Shown: positions 9,906 to 18,823, counted from the stretch's first letter. The stretch is DNA of 56,352 bases from an uncultured Prevotellaceae bacterium (GCA_902775605.1 CACYNE010000013.1:1-56352); one strand, 5' to 3'. The notes: generated by a model not told the origin, from the letters alone. Program-made: numbers and translations.

Positions 9906-10754
9906 CTATAACAAATAGTTCTTACAAAACTTGTCACCCTCCTCGTAACCCTCTTCATAGAGTCGCTCCAGCTTGGCAATGTCGCTACAAGTGCGCCCCA
10001 CTTCCATCTTTCGCTGAGGACGGATGACGAGTATCTCGCCCCACCGCTCCATACGCTCCACCATTTCGAGTTGTTCGTTATATACCTCCACCCGATGGCT
10101 CAACGCCACACGCAGTCGGGGGTACTCTTTATATATAATAGGTGGAATCTTCATGTCACGCTCCGTACTGCGGAAACCCATGTTGCGCGTCATCACCACC
10201 ACATTGAACGAATGACCCTGACTGACAGAACGAAGCACGGGGATGGAATCAACAATACCGCCATCGAGCATCGGGATGCCATCAACTTTCGTCACCTGGG
10301 CCACATAAGGCAACGAACTGCTGGCCTTGGCGATGGATGTGAGGCGACGGGGGTCGTGCTTCTCGGAGAGATATTCCGCCTGACCAGTGAGGCAATTAGT
10401 GGTGACCATCTCGAAGGGCGCCGGATTATGGGCATAGGTATCATAGTCAAACGGCGCTATCTCCGCAGGGAAACGCTCATACAGGATATTGGGATCGAAG
10501 ATGCTACCCTTCACCAGAAGGTGCTTTAGCGACAGGTAACCATAGCGTCGGAGCATATCGATATTAGAGAATCGGGCACGGCGTGGCTGGCGACTCATAT
10601 AAGACAAACCATTGCAGGCTCCGGCCGAGACAGCCACCACATAAGGGAAATACATCTCATGCTTCATCAGGGCATCAAGCACACCGCTGGTGAAGACGCC
10701 GCGCATGCCGCCGCCCTCGAGAACCAACCCTGTGTTATGTCCTAAACGCTCCAT
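9906..10754 (-). CDS. Patatin-like phospholipase family protein
   Basis: This is a serine lipid hydrolase of the patatin family, similar in layout to E. coli YjjU. From the ATG at 10754 it has 282 residues. It shows the oxyanion loop LEGGGMRGVFTSGVL, the nucleophile elbow AVSAGACNG (Ser in an SAG context, first Gly replaced by Ala), and the catalytic Asp in LDGGIVDSIPV. The frame is open up to 10856, but those 34 codons cover the promoter, so the internal ATG is chosen. There is no signal peptide, so it is probably cytoplasmic. The lipid substrate cannot be told from sequence. Confidence 0.88.
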   Translation of the reverse strand: MERLGHNTGLVLEGGGMRGVFTSGVLDALMKHEMYFPYVVAVSAGACNGLSYMSRQPRRARFSNIDMLRRYGYLSLKHLLVKGSIFDPNILYERFPAEIAPFDYDTYAHNPAPFEMVTTNCLTGQAEYLSEKHDPRRLTSIAKASSSLPYVAQVTKVDGIPMLDGGIVDSIPVLRSVSQGHSFNVVVMTRNMGFRSTERDMKIPPIIYKEYPRLRVALSHRVEVYNEQLEMVERMERWGEILVIRPQRKMEVGRTCSDIAKLERLYEEGYEEGDKFCKNYLL

Positions 10755-10780
10755 ATCTGTGTCCTTAACAAAAATTTGCT

Positions 10781-10820
10781 GCAAAGATAATATTTTTTCA
10801 TAAAAAATGCGTAAATTTGC
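10781..10820. promoter_or_regulatory. Divergent -7 boxes between the patatin gene and pepP
   Basis: TATCTTTGC on the minus strand (10789-10781) faces left and TAAATTTGC on the plus strand (10812-10820) faces right, about 22 bases apart. Neither has a clear TTTG at the right distance, so the -33 parts are weak. Polymerases on the two promoters could interfere with each other. Confidence 0.55.
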
Positions 10821-10857
10821 ATCGTTTTTCAAGTTAGAACGCATTTTTCTTATCATT

Positions 10858-12255
10858 ATGTTTGAAAAAGAGACTTATATTCGACGCCGTGAAGAACTGA
10901 AACGGCTGGTGGGAAGCGGACTCGTTTTGCTGTTTGGCAACAACGAAGCACCTGCTAATTATCCCGCTAACGGCTATGCACCGTTCCGTCAGGACTCATC
11001 ATTCCTGTACTATTTCGGTCAGCACAGAGACACCTTGGTAGGTGTCATCGACGTGGACAACAACCAGGAGATGCTCATTGGCGACGATATTGACATTGAG
11101 GACATCGTATGGATGGGCTTCGTGCCCAGCGTCAGCGACCTGGCAGCACAGGTAGGCGTCAACAAGACAGCCCCCATGAAGGAGTTGCAGGCCATCATCA
11201 AGAAAGCGCAGGACGAGAAGCGACAGATTCATTTTCTGCCTCCCTATCGCCACGACACCAAGATTATCATCATGGATTTGCTGGGCATTCATCCCTCAAA
11301 GCAGAAAGAGTCCGCCTCGCTGCCACTCATCAAGGCTGTGGTGAAGATGCGTGCCACCAAGGAGCCTCAGGAGATTGAGGCCATTGAGCGTGCCTGCGAC
11401 GTGGGTTATGCCATGCATACCACTGCCCAGCTGCTCATCAAGCCTGGTGTCACCGAGCGTTTCATTGGCGGACAGGTGGACGGCATCGCCCGTTCACTGG
11501 CTCAGGGTGTCAGCTTTGCCACCATCTTCAGCCAGCACGGCGAGATTATGCACGGCAATCCCAGCGATGCACCATTGGAGGCTGGCCGACTGGCTCTATG
11601 TGATGCTGGTTGCGAGTTGGACGACTATTGCAGCGACAACACCCGCACAATGCCTGTCAGTGGCAAGTTCTCTCAAAAACAACTTGAGATTTACTCTATC
11701 GTAGAGCAGTGTCACGACTACGTGCTACAGGTGGCTAAACCCGGCGTGAAATATGCCGACGTGCACTTTGCCGTATGCCGTCTGATGACCGACAAACTCA
11801 AAGAGCTGGGACTGATGAAAGGCGACACCGAAGAGGCCGTACGCGCTGGTGCTCACGCCATGTTCCTGCCCCACGGACTGGGTCACATGATGGGCATGGA
11901 CGTACACGATATGGAAGGACTGGGACAGATCTATGTGGGTTTCGACGAGGAGACCCATCCCAACCTTGAGCAGTTTGGCACCAACTGTCTGCGTATGGGT
12001 CGCAAACTGGAGGAAGGCTTTGTGGTGACCGACGAACCGGGCATCTACTTCATCCCCCACCTCATTGACCTGTGGCGTGAAGAGGGCCATTGCAAGGAGT
12101 TCCTTAACTTCGACCTGCTGGAGACCTACAAGGACTTTGGCGGCATTCGCATTGAGGACGACCTACTGATTACGAAGGACGGATGCCGCTTCCTGGGAAG
12201 CAAACGCATCCCCTATCATCCCGCTGAATTAGAAGACTTTATGAACAAAAACTAA
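10858..12255 (+). CDS. pepP: Xaa-Pro aminopeptidase (aminopeptidase P family, M24B)
   Basis: This cytosolic dinuclear-metal exopeptidase removes an N-terminal residue preceding proline. From ATG 10858 it has 465 residues. An N-terminal creatinase-like domain is followed by the pita-bread fold. The five metal ligands are visible: Asp pair in CDAGCELDDYCSDNTRT, His in HGLGHMMGMDVHD, Glu in VTDEPGIYF and Glu in GGIRIEDDLLIT. The upstream in-frame codons (from 10807) cover the promoter and are excluded. It lies 11 bases before the exported C1 peptidase gene, probably one transcript for peptide breakdown. Confidence 0.94.
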   Translation: MFEKETYIRRREELKRLVGSGLVLLFGNNEAPANYPANGYAPFRQDSSFLYYFGQHRDTLVGVIDVDNNQEMLIGDDIDIEDIVWMGFVPSVSDLAAQVGVNKTAPMKELQAIIKKAQDEKRQIHFLPPYRHDTKIIIMDLLGIHPSKQKESASLPLIKAVVKMRATKEPQEIEAIERACDVGYAMHTTAQLLIKPGVTERFIGGQVDGIARSLAQGVSFATIFSQHGEIMHGNPSDAPLEAGRLALCDAGCELDDYCSDNTRTMPVSGKFSQKQLEIYSIVEQCHDYVLQVAKPGVKYADVHFAVCRLMTDKLKELGLMKGDTEEAVRAGAHAMFLPHGLGHMMGMDVHDMEGLGQIYVGFDEETHPNLEQFGTNCLRMGRKLEEGFVVTDEPGIYFIPHLIDLWREEGHCKEFLNFDLLETYKDFGGIRIEDDLLITKDGCRFLGSKRIPYHPAELEDFMNKN

Positions 12256-12266
12256 TTGAATTTTTA

Positions 12267-13469
12267 ATGAAAAAACTATTTTCACTCGCGCTGCTGGCCG
12301 TGATGGCCTTGGGCGCACAGGCCGAGGAGAAGAAAGACTCGACCGCGTCAAACAAACCAGTATTTACAACAATCAAAGAGAATCCTATCACCAGCATCAA
12401 GGACCAGAATCGTTCGGGTACCTGCTGGGACTATAGCACCCTGTCATTCTTTGAGGCCGAGATTCTGAAGGCTACGGGCAAGACCTATGACCTCGACGAG
12501 GCTTTCGTTGCCAACAAGACCTATATGGAGCGTGCTATCCAGGTGGTTCGTTTCCACGGCGACTGTCAGTTTGCCCAGGGCGGTAGTGCTGAGGACGTGC
12601 TGGCCACAATGAAGACCCACGGTATCGTGCCTCAGGGTATCATGCCTTTCCCTGGTTCACTCTATGGAGACTCACTGAATAACTTCAACGAGTTCTTCTC
12701 ACTGCTCGAGCCTTATGTGGCTGCCGTATCAAAGAGCAGCGCCAAGAAGATCTCTAACCAGTGGAAGGTGGGACTGCAGGGCATCCTCGACGCTTATCTG
12801 GGCGAGTGTCCCAAGGAGTTTACCTATGAGGGCAAGAAATACACACCGAAGAGCTTCATGCAGAGCCTCGGCATTAATCTCGACGACTATGTGAGTATCA
12901 CCAGCTACACACACCACCCCTTCTACACCAGCTTTGCCGTAGAGGTGCAGGACAACTGGCGCTTCCCTCACAGCTATAACGTGCCCATGGACGAGATGAT
13001 GCAGATCATCGACAACGCCGTGAACAATGGTTATACCATTGCCTGGGGCGGTGACGTGAGCGAAGACGGCTTCACTCGCTCTGGTCTGGCCTACGCCATC
13101 GACACCAAGAAGACCGAGAGTCTGGCTGGCAGCGACATGGCTAAGTGGCTCAAGATGACTGCAGCCAAGAAGAAGAACCTCATCGACTCACTGGGATGCA
13201 CCGTTCCCGAGGTGGTTGCCACACAGGAGATGCGCCAGGAGCGTTTCGACAACTGGGAACTGACCGACGACCACGGCATGCTGATCTACGGCATCGCCAA
13301 GGACCAGAACGGCAAGGAGTACTACATGGTAAAGAACTCATGGGGTGAGACTGGCGACTACAAAGGCATCTGGTACATGACCAAGACCTTCATCGCTGCC
13401 AACACCATGGACTTCCTGATCAACAAAAACGCCATTCCCAAGAACATTCGCAAAAAGCTCGGCATCTAA
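12267..13469 (+). CDS. Exported C1-family cysteine peptidase (PepC/bleomycin hydrolase type)
   Basis: The 400-residue papain-like peptidase has a clear signal peptide (MKKLFSLALLAVMALGAQA), so it acts in the periplasm or outside. Active-site marks are Gln47 and Cys53 in KDQNRSGTCWDYST, the catalytic His in DDHGMLIYGIAKD, and Asn in MVKNSWGETGDYKG. The long insert between Cys and His is that of aminopeptidase C/bleomycin hydrolase rather than plain papain. Classical PepC enzymes are cytosolic hexamers; an exported one with pepP just upstream suggests dietary or cell-surface peptide use. The C-terminus (KKLGI) is short. Confidence 0.9.
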   Translation: MKKLFSLALLAVMALGAQAEEKKDSTASNKPVFTTIKENPITSIKDQNRSGTCWDYSTLSFFEAEILKATGKTYDLDEAFVANKTYMERAIQVVRFHGDCQFAQGGSAEDVLATMKTHGIVPQGIMPFPGSLYGDSLNNFNEFFSLLEPYVAAVSKSSAKKISNQWKVGLQGILDAYLGECPKEFTYEGKKYTPKSFMQSLGINLDDYVSITSYTHHPFYTSFAVEVQDNWRFPHSYNVPMDEMMQIIDNAVNNGYTIAWGGDVSEDGFTRSGLAYAIDTKKTESLAGSDMAKWLKMTAAKKKNLIDSLGCTVPEVVATQEMRQERFDNWELTDDHGMLIYGIAKDQNGKEYYMVKNSWGETGDYKGIWYMTKTFIAANTMDFLINKNAIPKNIRKKLGI

Positions 13470-13490
13470 GCCTCAGACGCTATAATTGAT

Positions 13491-13538
13491 AAAAAAGCGG
13501 AAGAATCTGTTAAAAAACAGCAGATTTTTCCGTTTTTT
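13491..13538 (+). terminator. Terminator after the C1 peptidase gene
   Basis: The left arm 13491-13509 pairs with the right arm 13521-13538, with one bulged G and one G-U pair. A-rich and T-rich ends give the U-tract on the plus strand (CCGTTTTTTCA). Confidence 0.75.
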
Positions 13539-13551
13539 CATTTTTTATCGT

Positions 13552-13559
13552 TACCTTTG
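13552..13559 (+). promoter_or_regulatory. -7 box for recJ
   Basis: TACCTTTG fits the Bacteroidetes -7 box and lies just after the terminator. No TTTG is found 19-21 bases upstream. It implies a leader of about 55 bases before the recJ ATG and excludes the in-frame ATG at 13587 as the likely start. Confidence 0.55.
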
Positions 13560-13622
13560 TATGCTATTTTGCCTTAATAGGCGATTTTGGCACCTAAAGC
13601 GCAGATAAAAAATAACAATATA

Positions 13623-15347
13623 ATGAATTTTAAATGGAATTACGAACAACCTACACCAGAGCACAAGCAACAGGCTAACGAGCTGGCCGAGAAGATCGGC
13701 ATGAGCCCGGTGCTGGCTGACCTGCTTATCAGGCGAGGCATCAGGACAGAATCGGCGGCGAAACGCTTCTTCCGTCCCATGCTCAACGAACTGATAGACC
13801 CGTTCCTGATGAACGACATGGACGTGGCAGTGGACCGCCTGAACGATGCGATGGGTCGCAAAGAGCGCATCATGGTCTATGGCGACTATGACGTGGACGG
13901 CTGCACAGCAGTGGCACTGGTGTACAAGTTCCTACAGCAATTCTACTCGAACATCGAGTACTACATTCCCGACCGCTATGAAGAGGGTTACGGCATCAGC
14001 CGTAAAGGCTTGGATTATGCTGCCGAGACAAATGTCAAGCTCATCATTGTGCTCGACTGTGGCATCAAGGCTATCGAAGAGATTGACTATGCCAAGAGCC
14101 TAGGCATTGATTTCATTATCTGCGACCACCACGTGCCTGACGATGAGTTGCCCCGCGCAGTGGCTATTCTCAATCCAAAGCGTGTTGACTCCACCTATCC
14201 CTTCAAGGACTTGTGTGGCTGCGGCGTAGGCTTCAAGTTCATGCAGGCTTTTGCCAAGAACAACGGCATCCCCTTCTCGCAACTCATCCCCCTACTCGAC
14301 TTCTGTGCCGTCAGTATTGCTGCCGACATCGTGCCAGTGATGGGCGAAAACCGCATTCTGGCCTTCCACGGACTGAAGCAGTTGAACCAGAACCCCTCAG
14401 TGGGTCTGAAGAGCATCATCGAAATCTGTGGACTCACAGGTCGCGAGATCACTATGAGCGACATCATCTTCAAGATTGGACCTCGCATCAACGCCAGCGG
14501 ACGCGTGCAGAACGGCATCGAGACCGTTGACTTGCTGGTGGAAAAGGACTTCCAGCGCGCACTGACCGAGGCCACCCATATCAATGAATACAACGAGCAG
14601 CGCAAGGACATCGACAAACAGATGACCGAAGAGGCCAACCAGATTGTGGCCCGCCTGGAGAGTCAGGAACATCAGGCTGCCATCGTGCTCTATGGTGAAG
14701 GATGGAAGAAAGGCGTGGTGGGCATCGTTGCCTCACGCATGACGGATATGTATTTCCGCCCCACGGTGGTTCTGTCGTGCAACGACGGCATGGCGTCAGG
14801 CTCTGCCCGCAGCGTGGCAGGCTATGACATTTACGACGCCGTGAAGAGTTGTCGCGATCTGTTGGAGAACTTCGGAGGCCACACCTATGCCGTGGGACTG
14901 TCGCTGAAGGTTGAAAACATTCCTGAGTTCCGTCGCCGCTTCCAGCAGTACGTCAGTGAGCACATCCATATTGAGCAGACCGAGGCCACCATTGACATTG
15001 AGTCGGAGGTGGACTTCAAGGATATCACCAAGAAGATGCACAACGACCTGAAGAAGTTTGCACCTCACGGTCCTGAGAACCCCAAACCTCTGTTCTGCAC
15101 ACGGGGTGTGTATGACTATGGCACGTCGAAGGTAGTGGGCAAGCAGCAGGAGCACATCAAACTCGAACTGGTTGACTCACGCTCATCGAACGTGATGAAC
15201 GGCATCGCCTTCGGTCAGAGTCAGGCAGCCCGCTACATCAAGTCAAAGCGTTCGTTCGACATCTGCTATACCATCGAAGAGAACATCTACAAGCGTGGCG
15301 AGGTGCAATTGCAGATTGAGGATATCAAGCCATCTGAGGAGGTTTGA
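13623..15347 (+). CDS. recJ: Single-stranded-DNA-specific exonuclease RecJ
   Basis: This 5'-3' exonuclease works in recombination and mismatch repair. The ATG at 13623 gives 574 residues. DHH phosphoesterase motifs are in order: VYGDYDVDGCTAV, VLDCGIKA, the DHH triad in IICDHHVPDDE, and FCAVSIAADIVP. The DHHA1 part follows (SGSARSVAGYD, NFGGHTYAVG), then the C-terminal OB domain. The stop codon lies inside a repeat (GAGGTTTGA) that continues to the recQ start, so the last two codons are shared with the repeat. Confidence 0.95.
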   Translation: MNFKWNYEQPTPEHKQQANELAEKIGMSPVLADLLIRRGIRTESAAKRFFRPMLNELIDPFLMNDMDVAVDRLNDAMGRKERIMVYGDYDVDGCTAVALVYKFLQQFYSNIEYYIPDRYEEGYGISRKGLDYAAETNVKLIIVLDCGIKAIEEIDYAKSLGIDFIICDHHVPDDELPRAVAILNPKRVDSTYPFKDLCGCGVGFKFMQAFAKNNGIPFSQLIPLLDFCAVSIAADIVPVMGENRILAFHGLKQLNQNPSVGLKSIIEICGLTGREITMSDIIFKIGPRINASGRVQNGIETVDLLVEKDFQRALTEATHINEYNEQRKDIDKQMTEEANQIVARLESQEHQAAIVLYGEGWKKGVVGIVASRMTDMYFRPTVVLSCNDGMASGSARSVAGYDIYDAVKSCRDLLENFGGHTYAVGLSLKVENIPEFRRRFQQYVSEHIHIEQTEATIDIESEVDFKDITKKMHNDLKKFAPHGPENPKPLFCTRGVYDYGTSKVVGKQQEHIKLELVDSRSSNVMNGIAFGQSQAARYIKSKRSFDICYTIEENIYKRGEVQLQIEDIKPSEEV

Positions 15348-15381
15348 GAGATTTGAGGTTGGAGGTTTGATATTTGAGGTT
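15339..15381 (+). repeat. TTTGAGG-word repeat between recJ and recQ
   Basis: The 43 bases are made of two copies of GAGGTTTGA (15339-15347, 15362-15370) and two of TTTGAGGTT (15352-15360, 15373-15381). The array starts within the recJ stop region and ends one base before the recQ ATG. The exact nine-base word TTTGAGGTT recurs, inverted, inside gmd at 47547-47555. Confidence 0.8.
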
Positions 15382-15382
15382 T

Positions 15383-17137
15383 ATGGATGACTTCAAAAAA
15401 ATCCTGAAAGAATATTGGGGCTATAATGATTTCCGCGGCATTCAGCGCGAGATTATCGAGTCTATTGGCGCTGGCCACGACACCCTGGGACTGATGCCAA
15501 CGGGCGGTGGCAAGAGCATCACCTTTCAGGTGCCTGCATTGGCGCAGGAAGGCGTGTGCATCGTCATCACTCCCCTCATTGCCCTAATGAAAGACCAGGT
15601 GCAGAACCTGCGCCAAAGGGGTATCAAGGCCTCAGCCATCTATTCCGACCTCAGTCACGACCAGATTGTGGTGACCCTTGAGAATGCCATCTTCGGAGGC
15701 GTCAAACTTCTATATGTCTCGCCCGAACGTCTCTCGTCCGACTTGTTTCGCCAAAAGCTGTGCCACATGAAGGTGTGCTTCATCTGCGTGGACGAAGCCC
15801 ACTGCATCAGTCAGTGGGGCTATGATTTCCGCCCTTCTTATCTGGAGATTGCCGACATCCGCAAGGAACTGCCCGGTGTGCCCGTGCTGGCGCTTACTGC
15901 CACAGCCACGCCCGAGGTGGTGGAGGATATCCAAGAGAAATTAAAGAGGAAAGAGGAAGGTGGAAAGTGGAAAGAGGACAGTGGAGTAAGGAATGAGGAC
16001 TTCAATGTCTTCCGCATGAGTTTCGAGCGCAAGAACCTAGCCTATGTGGTGCGCCCTACCATCAACAAGGAAAACGAACTGGTGCATATCCTTGAGAGCG
16101 TCAAGGGGTCTGCCATCGTCTATGTACGCAGCAGGAAGCGCACCAAAGAATATGCTGATATGCTCAACAAGGCAGGCATCAAGGCAACTTTCTTTCACGC
16201 CGGACTCGACAATCAGGTGAAGGACCAACGCCAACGCCAATGGCAGGACAATATCGTGCGCGTCATCGTGGCCACCAATGCCTTTGGCATGGGCATCGAC
16301 AAGCCCGACGTACGCGCGGTGGTCCACATGGACTGTCCCGACAGTTTGGAGGCCTATTTCCAGGAGGCAGGCCGTGCTGGACGCGATGGGAAGAAGTCGT
16401 ATGCCGTGCTACTGACCGATGGCACCGAGAAGATGAAACTGAAGAAGCGCATTGTTGATACCTTCCCCGAGAAAGACTATATCCGCGCCATCTATGACCA
16501 ACTGGCCTATTTCTATCAGATTGGCGTGGGCTCGGGCTATAATGCCACCTTCGAGTTTCCCATCGAGCGTTTCTGCCGCAACTTTAAGCGTTTCCCCATC
16601 CCCACCATATCGGCTTTGAGGATACTGACCCGTGCCGGCTATATTGACTATCGCGACGAAGACGACACCCAAGCAAGGGTGAAGTTTATCCTTGAGCGCG
16701 ACGAGCTCTATCGTCTTCACGGCAACACGCCCCAAGAGGATACCGTCATCACCGCCCTTCTACGCACCTATAGCGGACTGTTTCAGGACTATGGCTACAT
16801 TGACGAAAGCATACTGGCCGAGTTGTGTGGCCTGACCAAGCCACAGGTCTATATGACGCTACGCTCGCTGACCCAGAAGCGCATCCTCAACTTCATTCCC
16901 CAAAAGCACATCCCCTTTATCCGCTACACCCAGCGTCGCGAGTTGTCTGAGCATCTGGTTATCAGTCCCGCCATCTATGACGAGCTTAAGGCCCGCTATG
17001 TTCAGCGCATTGACAAGATGCTGGAATACGCAACAAGCGACCTCTATTGCAGAAGTCGCCTGTTACTGAATTACTTTGGCGAGACACGCAGCAGCGATTG
17101 CGGCATTTGCGACGTCTGTCTCAGCCATCGTCACTAA
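15383..17137 (+). CDS. recQ: ATP-dependent DNA helicase RecQ, short form
   Basis: This 3'-5' superfamily-2 helicase works in DNA repair. The ATG at 15383 gives 584 residues; a TTG at 15374 is in frame but lies in the repeat. Motifs are in order: GYNDFRGIQ (motif 0), MPTGGGKSITFQ (Walker A), VDEAHCISQWGYDFRP, ALTATATPEV, YVRSRKRTKEYA, NAFGMGIDKPDVR and QEAGRAGRDGK. A cysteine-bearing zinc region closes the protein (CRSRLLLNYFGE, CGICDVC). It is a short RecQ without an HRDC domain. About 20 residues of Lys/Glu/Gly low complexity are inserted after motif III (see the repeat at 15943-16000). Helicase motifs on both sides are intact, so it is probably functional. Confidence 0.94.
   Translation: MDDFKKILKEYWGYNDFRGIQREIIESIGAGHDTLGLMPTGGGKSITFQVPALAQEGVCIVITPLIALMKDQVQNLRQRGIKASAIYSDLSHDQIVVTLENAIFGGVKLLYVSPERLSSDLFRQKLCHMKVCFICVDEAHCISQWGYDFRPSYLEIADIRKELPGVPVLALTATATPEVVEDIQEKLKRKEEGGKWKEDSGVRNEDFNVFRMSFERKNLAYVVRPTINKENELVHILESVKGSAIVYVRSRKRTKEYADMLNKAGIKATFFHAGLDNQVKDQRQRQWQDNIVRVIVATNAFGMGIDKPDVRAVVHMDCPDSLEAYFQEAGRAGRDGKKSYAVLLTDGTEKMKLKKRIVDTFPEKDYIRAIYDQLAYFYQIGVGSGYNATFEFPIERFCRNFKRFPIPTISALRILTRAGYIDYRDEDDTQARVKFILERDELYRLHGNTPQEDTVITALLRTYSGLFQDYGYIDESILAELCGLTKPQVYMTLRSLTQKRILNFIPQKHIPFIRYTQRRELSEHLVISPAIYDELKARYVQRIDKMLEYATSDLYCRSRLLLNYFGETRSSDCGICDVCLSHRH
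15943..16000 (+). repeat. GGTGGAAAG-word repeat inside recQ
   Basis: A purine-only stretch lies in frame in recQ and encodes roughly KRKEEGGKWKEDSGVRNED. It shares exact words with the glnS-TPR spacer: GAGGAAGGTGGAA (15953-15965 and 43467-43479), GTGGAAAGAGGA (15967-15978 and 43502-43513) and GGAATGAGGA (15990-15999 and 43462-43471). Confidence 0.8.
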
Positions 17138-17140
17138 TCG

Positions 17141-17764
17141 TTAATCGTTGCGTTTGTCAATCCACTTATAGCCCTCTTTATAGTTCTTGGCAGGGAAGAC
17201 AAACATATCGTCAGAGATGCCACCCGACTTGAAGTTACTGATTTTTATCTTCGCCCAGAAGAGTGCCACCTTAACCCTTACATATTTGGGAGCCAGCGAC
17301 TTAGCATCAACTAGCGCGCGAACCTCTTTAATCGTTCCCTTTGCTTTCTTACGCTGCTTCAGTATGAAGAGCAAATCCTGTCCTTCGGTCTTCATGCTAT
17401 AGTCAAAGTCGTCAAGGTCGAATTTAAACTTGCCCGAATACTTGTCCTTCTTGTCAGAGTTGGCAGCGTGTATCTCCACTGTTTTCTTCTTGCGGAACAC
17501 CATATAGGCCGTAGTGCCATCGTTCCAGGTGTTGACGCGCTCGTCAGAAAAACGCTGCTTCTTGCCCTTATACCAGATGGTGCCGTGGGTTTTATACAGT
17601 CCGACGATGTTCACGTCATAGCGCAGTGTTGAGCCCTGCAGACCGAACACCATGTTATATACCTTGTCAAACGTCTTGCGGGCCTCGTTGGGCTGCGACG
17701 CATTCTGAGCCTGGGTCGCCATCATGCTGAACATGACGATCAATGCCAGAAAAAGTCTTTTCAT
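17141..17764 (-). CDS. LolA-like exported protein
   Basis: The 207-residue protein has a signal peptide (MKRLFLALIVMFSMMATQAQ). The mature part alternates short beta strands (GTIWYKGKKQRFS, TAYMVFRKKKTVEIH, YVRVKVALFWAKIKISNF), like the LolA/LolB-type half-barrel that carries lipids or lipoproteins across the periplasm. It is a family-level guess; DUF-type outer-membrane lipoprotein carrier relatives are common in Bacteroidetes. It lies 40 bases downstream of msrA on the same strand and converges on recQ with three bases between. Confidence 0.6.
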   Translation of the reverse strand: MKRLFLALIVMFSMMATQAQNASQPNEARKTFDKVYNMVFGLQGSTLRYDVNIVGLYKTHGTIWYKGKKQRFSDERVNTWNDGTTAYMVFRKKKTVEIHAANSDKKDKYSGKFKFDLDDFDYSMKTEGQDLLFILKQRKKAKGTIKEVRALVDAKSLAPKYVRVKVALFWAKIKISNFKSGGISDDMFVFPAKNYKEGYKWIDKRND

Positions 17765-17804
17765 CTAATCTACAGTTTTCTTTTATCTTAAAACAATCTT
17801 CTTT

Positions 17805-18320
17805 TTATTTCTTCACTTTTGCTGTCCTTGCAAACTCGAAGAGCGACTGAGGCAGGTGGCAATAGCCCGTGGGATTCCTGTCCAGATAATCCTGATGATA
17901 CTCCTCTGCCGTATAGAAACGATCCAAGGGCTGCTTCTCTACAGCCAGGGGCTGATCGTACTTCTGCTGCTCCTCGGCATACACCTTGTCAATCACAGCC
18001 AGATCAGCATCGTCGGTATAATAAATACCTGTACGATAACGTGTTCCCTCGTCATGTCCCTGCTTGTTCAAACTCACGGGGTCAATCGCCTTGAAAAACA
18101 TCTGGAGCAGGAACTCCAGGCTCACCACATCAGGATTGAATCTGACGTGTACCGTCTCGGCATGGCCTGTCTCGTCGGTATATACCTCTTTATATGTAGG
18201 GTTCTCGGTGTGTCCGTTGGCGAATCCCACCTCTGTCTCCACGACGCCCTCAATCTGTTTAAAATAATGCTCTGTACCCCAGAAGCAGCCTCCTGCCAAG
18301 TAAATGTCCTTTGTAGTCAT
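17805..18320 (-). CDS. msrA: Peptide-methionine (S)-S-oxide reductase
   Basis: This enzyme repairs oxidised methionine in proteins. The 171 residues begin with the catalytic motif AGGCFWGTEHYF (nucleophile Cys) and contain GHTENPTYKEVYTDETGHAE and the C-terminal EEYHQDYLDRNP, all standard MsrA segments. There is no signal peptide and no fused MsrB domain. It sits 13 bases downstream of the GNAT gene, so they probably share a transcript. Confidence 0.96.
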   Translation of the reverse strand: MTTKDIYLAGGCFWGTEHYFKQIEGVVETEVGFANGHTENPTYKEVYTDETGHAETVHVRFNPDVVSLEFLLQMFFKAIDPVSLNKQGHDEGTRYRTGIYYTDDADLAVIDKVYAEEQQKYDQPLAVEKQPLDRFYTAEEYHQDYLDRNPTGYCHLPQSLFEFARTAKVKK

Positions 18321-18333
18321 TGTGTCTGTATCT

Positions 18334-18795
18334 TTAAAAAATTAGTTCCATTGTTGTTTTCTGCACCTGCATGCCCATGTTACGATAGAAACTGATGGCC
18401 GCATCGTTGCCCTCCCACACATTGAGCGTGATGTGGTGACAACCGATGGACTTGGCATAGTCGCGCACATGTTCGTAGAGCGCCTTGCCCACATGCTTAC
18501 CGCGCGCATTCTCGTCCACGCAGATATCATCGACATACAGCGACTTGTTGTCCACCAGCAGCTGATTGTCCTTCACCTCAGAGACCTGACAGAAGGCATA
18601 GCCCTCCACCTCGCCATCGTCGAAGACGAAGATGGGTTTGCTCTCGTCGCCGAGCATCGCCTCCAGTTCCTGCTCACTGTATTTCGTGGTATGGGGTTTG
18701 AACAAGTCGGGACGAATCACGTGGTGCACCATGTTTACCTGATGCAGCAACTCAATGATGCGCTTGATATCGTTTTTGCCAGCTTTTCTAATCAT
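18334..18795 (-). CDS. GNAT-family N-acetyltransferase
   Basis: The 153-residue single-domain acetyltransferase has the fold order beta strand (PIFVFDDGEVEGYAFCQV), acetyl-CoA-binding segment (DDICVDENARGKHVGKALYEHV) with the RGKHVG loop, and C-terminal NVWEGNDAAISFYRNMGMQ. The substrate cannot be read from sequence. It is the first gene of a likely GNAT-msrA-lolA-like unit. Confidence 0.9.
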   Translation of the reverse strand: MIRKAGKNDIKRIIELLHQVNMVHHVIRPDLFKPHTTKYSEQELEAMLGDESKPIFVFDDGEVEGYAFCQVSEVKDNQLLVDNKSLYVDDICVDENARGKHVGKALYEHVRDYAKSIGCHHITLNVWEGNDAAISFYRNMGMQVQKTTMELIF

Positions 18796-18823
18796 TGTTT
18801 CTTATTGGTTTTCTAATTCGGGC

